Below are positions 1-8,773 of a DNA stretch of 64,000 nt, piece after piece. The stretch spans positions 62,001 to 126,000 of the forward strand of contig NZ_LBAW01000012.1 of assembly GCF_001648595.1 (NCBI RefSeq). The letters are read 5' to 3'. Position numbers and translations under genes: made by a program. The notes beneath the pieces were generated by a model. That model saw only the letters and a program-made list of their open reading frames with translations. It was not told the origin of the DNA and ran no database searches. This DNA comes from Legionella bozemanae (GTDB lineage Bacteria; Pseudomonadota; Gammaproteobacteria; Legionellales; Legionellaceae). The stretch's first letter is position 1, and every line of letters begins with the position of its first letter.

Positions 1-38
1 ATCACTCCAGTCTGGGAACTAAACGATTATAAATAGAC

Positions 39-66
39 CCCCATATTCGTCTTTCTAAATATGGGG
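39..66 (-). terminator. candidate nagB terminator hairpin
   Basis: A 9-bp perfect stem (CCCCATATT / AATATGGGG) with a 10-nt loop lies 27 bases past the nagB stop. Read in the nagB direction it is followed by a T/A-rich but not pure T tract, so it is a weak rho-independent terminator candidate. Confidence 0.4.
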
Positions 67-92
67 CTTGGGTACCTATTTTCGATGTCTTA

Positions 93-974
93 TTAGCTTA
101 GATTTATTTTTATCTCGTTAAGGCCATCATGAACAGGAACAATTTTTGGTTCTTCTGAAATTTTAGGAGCATAGATGCTTCGAAACAATAATGGCGATTT
201 GATTGGTTTAATCGATGACGGCAACTTAGATGCCGCTTCTTTATCAAGCAGGATTGTAACGTTTTTATGATCATATAAGGCTGTTGCCGGAATATCTTGA
301 TTCGGTGCCGAAGCCAGATTAACAGCAGCAATAATATCTGCCTTAGCTGCGCCTGAGGCGAGCAAATAACATGCTTTACTGTGTTGTAAAATCGTTCCAA
401 TTCCCATTGTTATGGCATGGGTTGGTACCTCATCTTTTGAATTAAAAAATCGTTTATTCGCCTCGCGAGTTTTATCATCTAATTTTATTAATCGTGTTTT
501 AGAATCAAATGAAGAGCCTGGTTCATTAAAGCCAATATGGCCATTCACACCCAAACCTAAAATTTGAATGTCTATTCCACCAGCTTCTTGAATTTTTTCT
601 TCATATTCTTTCGCATGCTGCTCAATTGACTGCAATGGAACAGTTCCATCAAGCATATGAATATTCTCTTTTTTGATATTAACGTGATCAAAAAAATGAT
701 GATGCATGTAGTAATTATAAGATTGAATGTGTGTTGGTTCTAACCCTAAATACTCATCTAAATTAAACGTGATGACTAATGAAAAATCTAAGTTTTCCTC
801 TTTATGCAGACGAACTAATTCTTTATATAAAGGCTCAGGGGTACTTCCTGTTGCCAGTCCCAAAACGGTAGGTATTTTTTTCTGATTATTTTCCATGATT
901 TTCATTTGAATGGTTCGAGCAGCTTTACTTGCCATGCCTTCAGCTGTTTCCCTAACAAAAATGCGGCTAAACAT
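93..974 (-). CDS. nagB: glucosamine-6-phosphate deaminase NagB
   Basis: Converts glucosamine-6-phosphate to fructose-6-phosphate and ammonia in the cytoplasm, the second step of GlcNAc use after NagA. The sequence shows the NagB/6-phosphogluconolactonase signatures: the phosphate loop GLATGSTPEPLY, the FNLDEYLGL block and the GLGVNGHIGFNEPG catalytic block. At 293 residues it is longer than the usual ~266 because of a C-terminal tail. A TTG 15 bases upstream overlaps the ribosome-binding site GGAG; the ATG at 974 has that GGAG nine bases ahead of it, so I chose the ATG. It is divergent from nagA across a 329-base gap with a palindrome. Confident family call. Confidence 0.95.
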   Translation of the reverse strand: MFSRIFVRETAEGMASKAARTIQMKIMENNQKKIPTVLGLATGSTPEPLYKELVRLHKEENLDFSLVITFNLDEYLGLEPTHIQSYNYYMHHHFFDHVNIKKENIHMLDGTVPLQSIEQHAKEYEEKIQEAGGIDIQILGLGVNGHIGFNEPGSSFDSKTRLIKLDDKTREANKRFFNSKDEVPTHAITMGIGTILQHSKACYLLASGAAKADIIAAVNLASAPNQDIPATALYDHKNVTILLDKEAASKLPSSIKPIKSPLLFRSIYAPKISEEPKIVPVHDGLNEIKINLS

Positions 975-1303
975 AAATACTTTCTCCAAGAAATCGAGGT
1001 GTTATATCCAATATAAATTAAGAGTTCAGAATAAAGAAAATCCATATTAGGTTTGTTGAAACAAACCCTTATTAAACACTCTCCATTCATTCCCATATTT
1101 TGTTACAATTACCTAATGCAGGATGCCAATAAAATCATAAAAAATTTGATTTATCGACGCGCAATTTTAGCCAATTTAGCAGCGAAACTCTAGGGCATTT
1201 CTTGTGGAGGTCCCGTTCTAAAATATGATATTTAGAGCTCTGACCGGAAATAGATTAAGCTCCTAGCAATTGTTTGTGGAACTCATCCCTACGAGGATAT
1301 TAA
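975..1303. promoter_or_regulatory. nagB-nagA divergent intergenic region with palindromic operator candidate
   Basis: This 329-base gap separates the divergent nag genes. It contains a perfect 18-bp palindrome at 1050-1067 (arms GGTTTGTT / AACAAACC, 2-base centre), about 80 bases upstream of nagB and suited to a dimeric repressor. A GAGG ribosome-binding site lies just ahead of the nagA ATG. No nag regulator gene is in the window, so the bound protein is unknown. Confidence 0.4.
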
Positions 1304-2743
1304 ATGCTAATTAAAAATATTTATGTTTATAACGATGCCGGGCTTAAAGAATTAAAACACGTGCAAGTTACCGAAGATGGGGCAAGAATAATCTTCAATA
1401 TTGATGACGATTTTTTATCCTCTTTGCAAGAGGATAAAATAATTGATTCTAAAGGCTGCTATTTCTTCATGCCAGGGATGTTAGATTCCCATGTTCATGG
1501 CCAAGGGGGTATTGATTTCGCTGATTTAGGCGATGAAATGAGTCAGGAGGGATTGGAGCGTATTGTCAAAGAACTAGGAAAAACAGGGCTTTCTTATGCG
1601 TTAGCAACTCTAGTATCCATGCCTATCCCCGCTTTAAAAAAATCACTGATAAAAATTAATGATTTCATTTGGAAACACGAACTGAATCCTACCCCTGGTT
1701 GTACTCAGATTCTTGGTGTGCATTTAGAAGGTCCCTTTATCTCAGAAAGTTGCAAAGGCGCTCATGCTAAAGAGGCGCTGCAACATAGTATTTGTATGGA
1801 AAAATTTAGGGATATTATTGATGTAGCGCCTCATATTAAACACTGGAAAATTACCATTGCCCCTGATTTATTAGGTGCAGAAGATTTCATTAAACAGACA
1901 AAGACCCTTGAGGAAGAAGGTATTTTTGTAAAAGTGTTTATTGGTCACTGCAATCCAGATGATAAGGAGATCATTAGCCGTGCTATTGCAGCAGGCGCTT
2001 GTGGATTTACGCATCTGGGCAATGGTTGTCAAGAATCGTGTAGTAGGGAAACACGACCACTTACTTTAAGTGACGCAAAAAGTCATGTAGTACAATGGAT
2101 ACTCGAAAATCCTGAACATTGTCCGCCTGGTGTGGAGCTCATTACTGATGGTGTCCATTTATCCCCCTCATTTATTTCACTCATCCAGAATGCAGTTAAA
2201 AACAAAATCATTCTTGTAACCGATGCCTTAGGCCCCACAGGTTGTAAAGATGGAACCTATAAATTAGGAAGTTTGGATATTCGGAAAGAGCAAAATAGTT
2301 TCTATTTGGCAGATAATAACGGTAATTTTCTGATGAAAGAAGGCAGACTTCCTTCTGGAGAAAAAGGCTCTGTAAAAACACTTGCAGGCAGTGCAGCCTC
2401 ATTATCTTTTTGCGCGCAAAAATATTTTGAATCGATGCATGATGAATCCTTAGAAAACCGTATGGATTTTCTGTATACAGCACTTATCACTAATTCCAGA
2501 ACGACCTCTTTATCTAAGGAGACAATACAAAATTTACCCGATAATAAAAATTTCTCTATTTTTAATAATAATGGTCAACTTATTTTGAGCTCATGCCATG
2601 GTAAAGTAATTGAGCATCAACAATTACAATGGCCAATAGCTGGCATACTCAATTATGGATTTTTAGCTAGGCCCTCTACGGTTGAAAATAACAACTTTCC
2701 CAAACTAGAAAGAAGCTCTTACACCTACAATCAAGGTCTGTAA
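1304..2743 (+). CDS. nagA: N-acetylglucosamine-6-phosphate deacetylase NagA
   Basis: Removes acetate from GlcNAc-6-phosphate, giving glucosamine-6-phosphate for NagB next door. It is an amidohydrolase-fold metalloenzyme of 479 residues. Visible motifs are the metal-binding PGMLDSHVHGQGG near residue 60, the HLEGPFIS glutamate block near residue 145, FIGHCNPD, GFTHLGNG, the ITDGVHLSP substrate-binding block, and the catalytic aspartate in LVTDALGPTG. It is longer than the ~380-residue E. coli enzyme, with insertions in the C-terminal half. The GH18 protein at 28525 and this pair could together exploit chitin-type glycans, though the link is only inferred. Confidence 0.93.
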   Translation: MLIKNIYVYNDAGLKELKHVQVTEDGARIIFNIDDDFLSSLQEDKIIDSKGCYFFMPGMLDSHVHGQGGIDFADLGDEMSQEGLERIVKELGKTGLSYALATLVSMPIPALKKSLIKINDFIWKHELNPTPGCTQILGVHLEGPFISESCKGAHAKEALQHSICMEKFRDIIDVAPHIKHWKITIAPDLLGAEDFIKQTKTLEEEGIFVKVFIGHCNPDDKEIISRAIAAGACGFTHLGNGCQESCSRETRPLTLSDAKSHVVQWILENPEHCPPGVELITDGVHLSPSFISLIQNAVKNKIILVTDALGPTGCKDGTYKLGSLDIRKEQNSFYLADNNGNFLMKEGRLPSGEKGSVKTLAGSAASLSFCAQKYFESMHDESLENRMDFLYTALITNSRTTSLSKETIQNLPDNKNFSIFNNNGQLILSSCHGKVIEHQQLQWPIAGILNYGFLARPSTVENNNFPKLERSSYTYNQGL

Positions 2744-2805
2744 ATAATTTACTAGATAAATTCCAAAATAAAAATATTCGTTTTTACACACACTAGAGCA
2801 ATCTT

Positions 2806-2834
2806 GCTAACCCAAGAAAACACCTTGGGTTAGC
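2806..2834. terminator. hairpin between convergent nagA and the Asp-box gene
   Basis: A perfect 11-bp stem (GCTAACCCAAG / CTTGGGTTAGC, 7-base loop) sits between convergent stop codons and could stop transcription from both sides. The flanking T tracts are short. Confidence 0.55.
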
Positions 2835-2845
2835 TTCATTCCGCA

Positions 2846-4501
2846 CTAGGTCTGTAAAAGACCACCTTGAGAACCACCTACACTAAACGTAAGCGCCGCA
2901 ATAGCACCAGGAATAGACGCGATGCTGGGTAAAAACATTGTCCAGGTTATTCCATTGTCCAAACTTTGGTAGGTTAAAGGAAATGTATTGCCCATAAGAT
3001 CATAATACCCTACAGTGGAACATATATTATTTTTACATGCAACGCCGGTTAATTGGGCATTCCCAAATCCTGCAGGGATCCCGCTTATGGGAGGCAATAT
3101 AGCTTCTGACCAAGTCACTCCATTGTTTGCACTGAAATAACTCACTGGCAATGATTGCCCAGAAACTGTGTCATAATATCCCACCGCAGAACAACGAACA
3201 CCGGAGCAACTCACGCTATTTAGAAACGCTCCTCTGTTTCCTGGCGGCAAGGCATTTATGGAAAGAAACCTTACTAAAGACCAGGAAATTCCACCATTGG
3301 AACTGGTATAACTTAGAGGTAAGTGCCCGTTGGGATTTGCAGGGTCAGGAGTTTCACCTACAGCACTGCAATTAGCTCCAACACAGCTTACACCCATCAA
3401 CTTAGCACCACTTACATACCCAGCTGGAAAATTAGCAATACTTGGTATGATTGCTTCGGACCATGTAACCCCATTGTTCGCACTAAAATAACTCACAGGT
3501 TGCCGATCATCTGAAGCGTCATTATAAAAACCAACAGCCGAACAATTTGTTCCTGCACAACTAACCGAACCAAGTCTCGCTCCCTGATTTCCAAGTGGAA
3601 GACCTGCGGTTGAAAGAAAATTAGGCTGAGACCAAGTGACTCCATTATTAGAACTGGAATAGGTAAGCGGATAACGATTTCCAGAAACACTTTCTCGCCA
3701 ATATCCTACAGTCACACACTTGTTATCCACACAACTCACAGCGGGAAGGAACACTTCATCACTTGTTGCAAGAGGACCAGTACGTAAAAATAGATAAGGA
3801 GCAGACCAGCTCGCACCTCTATCTGAGCTTGAATAGGATAAAGGTAGCGTTGCGTCTATATCTCCCAAAACCGCACCAACAGCAGTACAAAGATTTCCAC
3901 TACACCCAACACCAAAAAGTGCTACTTGATTACCGGGAAGACCAGCAGTTGGTGGTAATACTGGAGTAGGCCAGGTGGCACCATTATTATTGCTTGTATA
4001 AACGAGTGGAAATCCTCCATTCGCAGTTCCATAGCCCCCCACTGCAACAGAAATCTGCGTTTCAGGTGGAGCACTGGTTACATTTACGTTTAATGAATTG
4101 GCAAGTGTTGGGCCGGCACAAGTTTTACCTCCGGGAAAACAAGCAAATAAATGATGGTGTGGATCAGGATCATCACGATTAACCGCACCGGATATTTTCA
4201 ATTTTAAAGTACAGCTTTGATTAATAGAGCCATTGGGTCCTAAATTAAAAAAAAGAGGACAAACAGTGGGGTCTGTTGGTTCGAGTACTTGAATTACATT
4301 GGGCGGAAACCACTTAACAAAATTATTAAAACGCATTGATAAAGTGTTGTTTGTCACTGTATATGCAGCATTTACGCTTCCTCCCAGAGGAACAGTGGAA
4401 GGTAAGATACCTTGGGGAGTAATATTGAAAGGTAAGGCAAAACTGGTCATTGAAGTAACAGCCCCCAAAAAACCAACACACAAATGATATTTATAGTTCA
4501 T
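2846..4501 (-). CDS. secreted Asp-box (BNR-like) repeat protein
   Basis: A 551-residue exported protein. A signal peptide (charged start, hydrophobic core, then SFALP) is followed by a ~120-residue N-terminal domain with paired cysteines, then seven repeats of ~50-55 residues. Each repeat carries an Asp-box-like S-x-(D/N)-x-G-x-(T/S)-W motif (for example SSSDRGASW, SANNGVTW, SLDNGITW) and a C-x-x-x-x-C-x-x-V-G stretch. Such repeats build beta-propellers in sialidases and sortilin-like proteins. I see no sialidase arginine triad, so I infer a binding or structural propeller rather than an enzyme. AAAGGA precedes the ATG. No operon partner. Confidence 0.75.
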   Translation of the reverse strand: MNYKYHLCVGFLGAVTSMTSFALPFNITPQGILPSTVPLGGSVNAAYTVTNNTLSMRFNNFVKWFPPNVIQVLEPTDPTVCPLFFNLGPNGSINQSCTLKLKISGAVNRDDPDPHHHLFACFPGGKTCAGPTLANSLNVNVTSAPPETQISVAVGGYGTANGGFPLVYTSNNNGATWPTPVLPPTAGLPGNQVALFGVGCSGNLCTAVGAVLGDIDATLPLSYSSSDRGASWSAPYLFLRTGPLATSDEVFLPAVSCVDNKCVTVGYWRESVSGNRYPLTYSSSNNGVTWSQPNFLSTAGLPLGNQGARLGSVSCAGTNCSAVGFYNDASDDRQPVSYFSANNGVTWSEAIIPSIANFPAGYVSGAKLMGVSCVGANCSAVGETPDPANPNGHLPLSYTSSNGGISWSLVRFLSINALPPGNRGAFLNSVSCSGVRCSAVGYYDTVSGQSLPVSYFSANNGVTWSEAILPPISGIPAGFGNAQLTGVACKNNICSTVGYYDLMGNTFPLTYQSLDNGITWTMFLPSIASIPGAIAALTFSVGGSQGGLLQT

Positions 4502-4737
4502 TGTTCATCCTTTGATCGTCTAATACAATGCTTAAAAATAAGCTACTCGAAAAGTACATCTTGTTAATTCAAGTACAGATGCCAAAGCTCAAGACAATAT
4601 CATTGCATAAGAGGAATGAATTAAATCCCTTAAATGGAACTCTCAAAACGCCAATCATGTCCCTAAAATTTAAGCATCTGAAATAAATTTTGTACTTTCC
4701 GGAGACTCCATAAAACCAAACTAAGTTTTATATCCCT

Positions 4738-5586
4738 TTAAACCACAAAAGTAATTTGCCCCAATACTTCATTAGTATATAAATGAGATTGCGATAAATT
4801 ATTAAATGTTGGAACTCCGTCGATTGAAGCATTTCCAAGCTCTACTTTACCAAAGTCAGAAAATCGATAGCCTACACCTACACGGATATGATTTGTCACC
4901 TCATAATCTACGCCTGCCCCTACTCTATAAGAGAAAGAAGTACGCGTCTCATCCTTAAATTGATTACTGAAGGTACTAAACTGCGGTACAATATTAACAC
5001 TGTAATCTTTTGCAGTATTCGAACTAACCCCTACACCTCCTGAAATGTACGGATGGAAAGTTAGCGATTGATACATCAAGTTATACAAGAGTTTGTTTTC
5101 AAATAATACCTGGTGCGCCTGTATATCATACTTATATGAAAATGAATCAAATATTAATACATCCGACGCACCTTGTGTCACAACACCGTGGGTATGAAAC
5201 TCCATAGGTTGATAATAACTAAATCCTGTTTGCAAAAACCAACTCGGATTTAAGAGAATTTCTATCCCAAGCGAAACACCGTATATAAATTTAGATTGAT
5301 CCGTATTGTCGGCATCATAACTGAAAGACTCGTCTTGAACAGGATCGTCAATAGAAATAAATTGCGACTTACCTGCATCATCAGTGAATGCCGCACCTAA
5401 TGATACAGTTGCAAAAGGACGCCAGCTCATTGCAAACCACTCAACTTTTTTTTCAATCTGATCTTTCCAAACGGCAGGCTTTTTTACTACTGGCGATGTA
5501 GCTGCAATACTTGGCTGAACACTAATTACAGTCAATCCAAAAATAGCTAATGCAAATCCATACTTACTCTTTAACAATTTCTTCAT
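4738..5586 (-). CDS. outer-membrane beta-barrel protein (OmpA/Opa-like barrel)
   Basis: A 282-residue protein with a cleavable signal peptide (MKKLLKSK then a hydrophobic stretch ending SIAA). Alternating hydrophobic/aromatic strands follow, ending in the aromatic/hydrophobic terminal strand QITFVV typical of outer-membrane barrels. The GVDYEVTNHIRVGVGYRFSDFG block matches the 8-stranded opacity/OmpW-like barrel pattern of Legionella surface proteins. The frame is open a further 18 bases upstream to a GTG, but the ATG at 5586 starts a canonical signal sequence. The role is unknown. A second barrel of similar style is at 29815-30573. Confidence 0.75.
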   Translation of the reverse strand: MKKLLKSKYGFALAIFGLTVISVQPSIAATSPVVKKPAVWKDQIEKKVEWFAMSWRPFATVSLGAAFTDDAGKSQFISIDDPVQDESFSYDADNTDQSKFIYGVSLGIEILLNPSWFLQTGFSYYQPMEFHTHGVVTQGASDVLIFDSFSYKYDIQAHQVLFENKLLYNLMYQSLTFHPYISGGVGVSSNTAKDYSVNIVPQFSTFSNQFKDETRTSFSYRVGAGVDYEVTNHIRVGVGYRFSDFGKVELGNASIDGVPTFNNLSQSHLYTNEVLGQITFVV

Positions 5587-5822
5587 CCTTAAAAAAATAA
5601 CCACACGAAAAAAAGTGCTTTAAGCAAACTTCTTCTGATAAAAACAACAGCGAATTAATTTAACAAAGTTCACGGAAAAATTATAGGTTTACCCAAAATA
5701 AATAAATCGTTTATTAATTAATAAGTTAATCAAATGAAACACTCTTTTTCAATAAAGCGTCTAAGATTGCTAAAGACAACGAAAGGCATTGACCTGTCAA
5801 GCGTAATGGTACTGGTGAATTA

Positions 5823-7085
5823 TCACAACTCTTGGGATGATGGTTTTAAATACACCATACACAGAACTCCAGCAGTCAATGCGGTGATGCAGCATAAAAC
5901 AATGGGGGTAATAATTGACACAACAATCAGAAAACCACCAACAAAACAAATAATGGCATCACCTAAAGTACGCAAACTTAATTGTGCGCCCATGACTTCA
6001 CCCTGAATGGCAGTATGAGACATGTTTGAGATGTGGATCGTCATAGTTGTTGTAACGGTAGTAATACTAAATCCAATCAATGCGAAAAATAAAAATAGGG
6101 TTGAGGGATATTGAAAAGCAACCATCGCAGCAAAAATCAAAGCAGTGGTCATCATGGCTAAGGTTATCATTTTATGAATGGGCATATGTTTTGAAAGATG
6201 ATGTGGAAGCCATGCGGCGCCTAAAGCAAGGGCAGCTGACAATGCTGCGTTATAAGCCGCAATCATGCCTGGAGACATAAACCATTTTCCGGCCAGGTAA
6301 ACCGGGCCAAACTCATAAAACATATCCACTGCGAAGGTAAATAGCGTACTGACGATGAGCAAATGGATTAAATGAGGATGATTTTGAAATAAGAGCTTGA
6401 ATTGTCGGATAATATTGAGTTGACTTAATATAGATTTTTTTTCAGGTTTGGATAGAGTTTTATGTTCTGGTAATTTCCACCAGGCGAGACTCAGGGTAAT
6501 CATTGAAGCAGATGCTGCAAAAGTAAAAGGGAACGACCATGAAAACCAGGAAATGATATTTGGATTGGATAATAAACCGCCAATAATAGGTCCAATGATA
6601 TAACCAATGCCAGCCATGCTGTTAATTCTACCAAAGCTTATAAACTTGTTAATGGTAGTTAATTCTGATGCCAATGCCCTGGCAACAGCAAAAGTTCCTT
6701 CCATGAATCCTGTTAAAAAGCGGCTGAATAATAAGAGCCAGAAACTGTTTATCCAAAATGCTATGACTGTCAACAAATACCCCAGCATGCTTCCCGCCAA
6801 ACTGATGACCAATATTTTTTTGCGACCATACAAATCAGAATTTCTCCCTAAAATAGGGGAACCAATAAATTGCCCCAAAGGAAAAATTGCAAGGGTTAGC
6901 CCCAGCAAAACACGCCTGCTCGTTTCACTCCATTCCGGTGAAATTATTAACTGATTAGTAGATTGTAAAAACAACGGAGGAAGAATGGGGTAAGCAATAG
7001 ATGAACCAATAAAACTAATTAAAACGATTAGTAAAATAATCCAGAACTGTTTTTTTTCCTGAGTTGTTTGTGCATACATATTCAT
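5823..7085 (-). CDS. MFS transporter, TetA/drug-exporter type
   Basis: A 420-residue, 12-helix major facilitator protein. The signature loop between helices 2 and 3 reads GSPILGRNSDLYGRKKILV, matching the G-x-x-x-D-x-x-G-R-(K/R) motif of the DHA1 (TetA-like) proton antiporters. Helix 5 has a GPIIGGLLS motif like antiporter motif C (GxxxGPxxGG). That points to export of a small molecule; the substrate cannot be read. It is a single gene with no linked regulator; the neighbour downstream is the barrel gene. Confidence 0.85.
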   Translation of the reverse strand: MNMYAQTTQEKKQFWIILLIVLISFIGSSIAYPILPPLFLQSTNQLIISPEWSETSRRVLLGLTLAIFPLGQFIGSPILGRNSDLYGRKKILVISLAGSMLGYLLTVIAFWINSFWLLLFSRFLTGFMEGTFAVARALASELTTINKFISFGRINSMAGIGYIIGPIIGGLLSNPNIISWFSWSFPFTFAASASMITLSLAWWKLPEHKTLSKPEKKSILSQLNIIRQFKLLFQNHPHLIHLLIVSTLFTFAVDMFYEFGPVYLAGKWFMSPGMIAAYNAALSAALALGAAWLPHHLSKHMPIHKMITLAMMTTALIFAAMVAFQYPSTLFLFFALIGFSITTVTTTMTIHISNMSHTAIQGEVMGAQLSLRTLGDAIICFVGGFLIVVSIITPIVLCCITALTAGVLCMVYLKPSSQEL

Positions 7086-7305
7086 TCTTGGCCGTTGGGA
7101 TTATGGAGCGGCGAGCCGACTTTAAGAGAAAAATTTTATTTAAAATAGCGACATCATGTAAAATTTTTTAGCAAATATTCTAACTTTTTTTTCCCAATAA
7201 AGCGATATTTATTTTTGTGCCCAATGAATTCTTAAGTCGATTGACCTGCCATTTTCTCCATTGGAATCAGGATTCAATCGAAATTATCTGTTCTCATTGC
7301 TCTCA

Positions 7306-7959
7306 TTAAACCTCAAGTGACGCTTTAAATTGCTCTACCCATGCATTATCTACAAAATTTGGGAGCACTATTTTTTCAGTTGATCTCACTGTTTCTACAA
7401 AATGCTGATATAAATAAGGACGATAAGAATCAAGATCGGGAACTTCCATACCAATTTCTTTGGCTTTTTCATCATTAATTCGCACGCGTAATATATCTTT
7501 AAAGTGAGTGTTTGCCTCAAAATGCAGCATCTCCTCATCAGACATTACCCCGCCTTGAAAGAGAAGCGTTTTCTTACTTGCTGTAGATAAACGCTCAAAA
7601 TAGTCTTTTTTCTTTCCTGCCAGATAACGTTTGGCGTTCACATGGTGACCAATGAGCAATGCAACTTTTGCAGAAAATCCCAGGGTGTATGCTAATGTCG
7701 CACCGATCCACTCATGATGCACTATTCCCAAATCTGCCATCTTATTTTGCTTGGTATTCGAAGCAAAATGCCCTATGTCATGAAATAAGCACGCGAGAAT
7801 GACCTCCTGGCTATGCCCTGCTTGCTCAGCAAAATAGGCGCACTGTAATGCATGTTCTAATTGCGACACAGACTCGCCAATGTAATCCATATCTTTGGAG
7901 AGATACAAGCACTGGAAAGCCCTATCAATTTTTTGGTCGATATGATTTATTGTCTTCAT
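7306..7959 (-). CDS. phnZ: PhnZ-like mixed-valent diiron HD-domain oxygenase
   Basis: A 217-residue HD-domain protein of the PhnZ class, which cleaves the C-P bond of (R)-1-hydroxy-2-aminoethylphosphonate to glycine and phosphate. With a constant +2 offset from the numbering I recall for PhnZ, every iron ligand is present: H36, H60, D61, H82, H106, D163. The lid residues of the Y-I-G-E motif (Y26, E29) and the substrate residues K110 and R160 are also kept. It overlaps the dioxygenase gene by 4 bases (ATGA), so the two are translationally coupled. The exact substrate (2-aminoethylphosphonate or its trimethylated form, as for TmpB) is not decided by the sequence. Confidence 0.88.
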   Translation of the reverse strand: MKTINHIDQKIDRAFQCLYLSKDMDYIGESVSQLEHALQCAYFAEQAGHSQEVILACLFHDIGHFASNTKQNKMADLGIVHHEWIGATLAYTLGFSAKVALLIGHHVNAKRYLAGKKKDYFERLSTASKKTLLFQGGVMSDEEMLHFEANTHFKDILRVRINDEKAKEIGMEVPDLDSYRPYLYQHFVETVRSTEKIVLPNFVDNAWVEQFKASLEV

Positions 7960-8762
7960 TGCATCATTTCACTAATGGGATTAGCGACATTATAAATAAC
8001 AGCACCTGCTGAGTAATCTTTATTGGGATCGCGTTCGCAGTCTGGAGGAAACTTTTCCCGTTTATCCTGATAATAAGCCTCCCGCATCACTCCGCCTTCA
8101 GAAAATTTGCTAAAAGTAATAAAAATTGCTCGGCGTGGTTTATTACTACGATTCGCCTCCGAATAATGGGGTAAATACGAATCAAATAAAATGATATCTC
8201 CCGTTTTACATTTAATTGGCGTCCACTGGAGGGTCTCTGCAATTTCCTTTTTAATCGAACCATCCACTTCTTGAGGAAGAATTACAGGCTTATTAGCTCC
8301 TCCTTTAACTACTTGTAAACAACCGTTTTCTAAAGTGCACTCATCGATTGCCACCATCATAGTGATGTGAAATCGTTGATTAAAACTAATAAAAGCAGGA
8401 GCATCTTGGTGAGGTTTAAATCCTCCCCCACCCGGGAATTTATAGTTAATTTTTTCTTTGAAAATAGCTGCCTGCTCTCCCATTAATGAGGACACTAAGT
8501 TTAAGGTACGTGAACTATTAGCCACCTCATACATCCCTTTATGATAATCAATAAAATTTTCAACACGACAAAGCTGACGTCCACCCTCCGCATTTTTTTC
8601 AAAATACTTCATCCATTTTCCTGGTGTTTCAGGCCAAGATGTTAATTCATCACACCAGGTTTGCAGATGTTGTTTCAGATCAATACAGAGAAAATCTCGC
8701 AAAATTACAAACCCCTGTTTTTGCCAAAAATTTTGTTGCTCTGCACTCAATTGATAATCCAT
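7956..8762 (-). CDS. phnY: PhnY-like Fe(II)/2-oxoglutarate dioxygenase
   Basis: A 268-residue phytanoyl-CoA-dioxygenase-family protein. Expected role: hydroxylation of 2-aminoethylphosphonate (or a methylated analogue) at C1, using Fe(II), 2-oxoglutarate and O2. The facial triad is visible as H118-x-D120 (FKPHQDAP) and H199 (LPHYSEANRS), with R210/R211 placed to bind 2-oxoglutarate. It is the middle gene of MFS-phnY-phnZ: 11 bases after the transporter and overlapping phnZ by 4. The alternative is TmpA, the trimethyl-aminoethylphosphonate hydroxylase of the same family. The pairing with a complete PhnZ makes a phosphonate substrate the best explanation. Confidence 0.85.
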   Translation of the reverse strand: MDYQLSAEQQNFWQKQGFVILRDFLCIDLKQHLQTWCDELTSWPETPGKWMKYFEKNAEGGRQLCRVENFIDYHKGMYEVANSSRTLNLVSSLMGEQAAIFKEKINYKFPGGGGFKPHQDAPAFISFNQRFHITMMVAIDECTLENGCLQVVKGGANKPVILPQEVDGSIKKEIAETLQWTPIKCKTGDIILFDSYLPHYSEANRSNKPRRAIFITFSKFSEGGVMREAYYQDKREKFPPDCERDPNKDYSAGAVIYNVANPISEMMQ

Positions 8763-8773
8763 GATGTCCCCTT

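Noticed and set aside
2846-4501. Active sialidase
   Set aside because: Asp-box-like motifs alone are not diagnostic, and no F/Y-R-I-P motif or arginine triad was seen.
6607-6954. 115-codon plus-strand frame
   Set aside because: Antisense to the clearly coding MFS transporter; its composition follows from the other strand.
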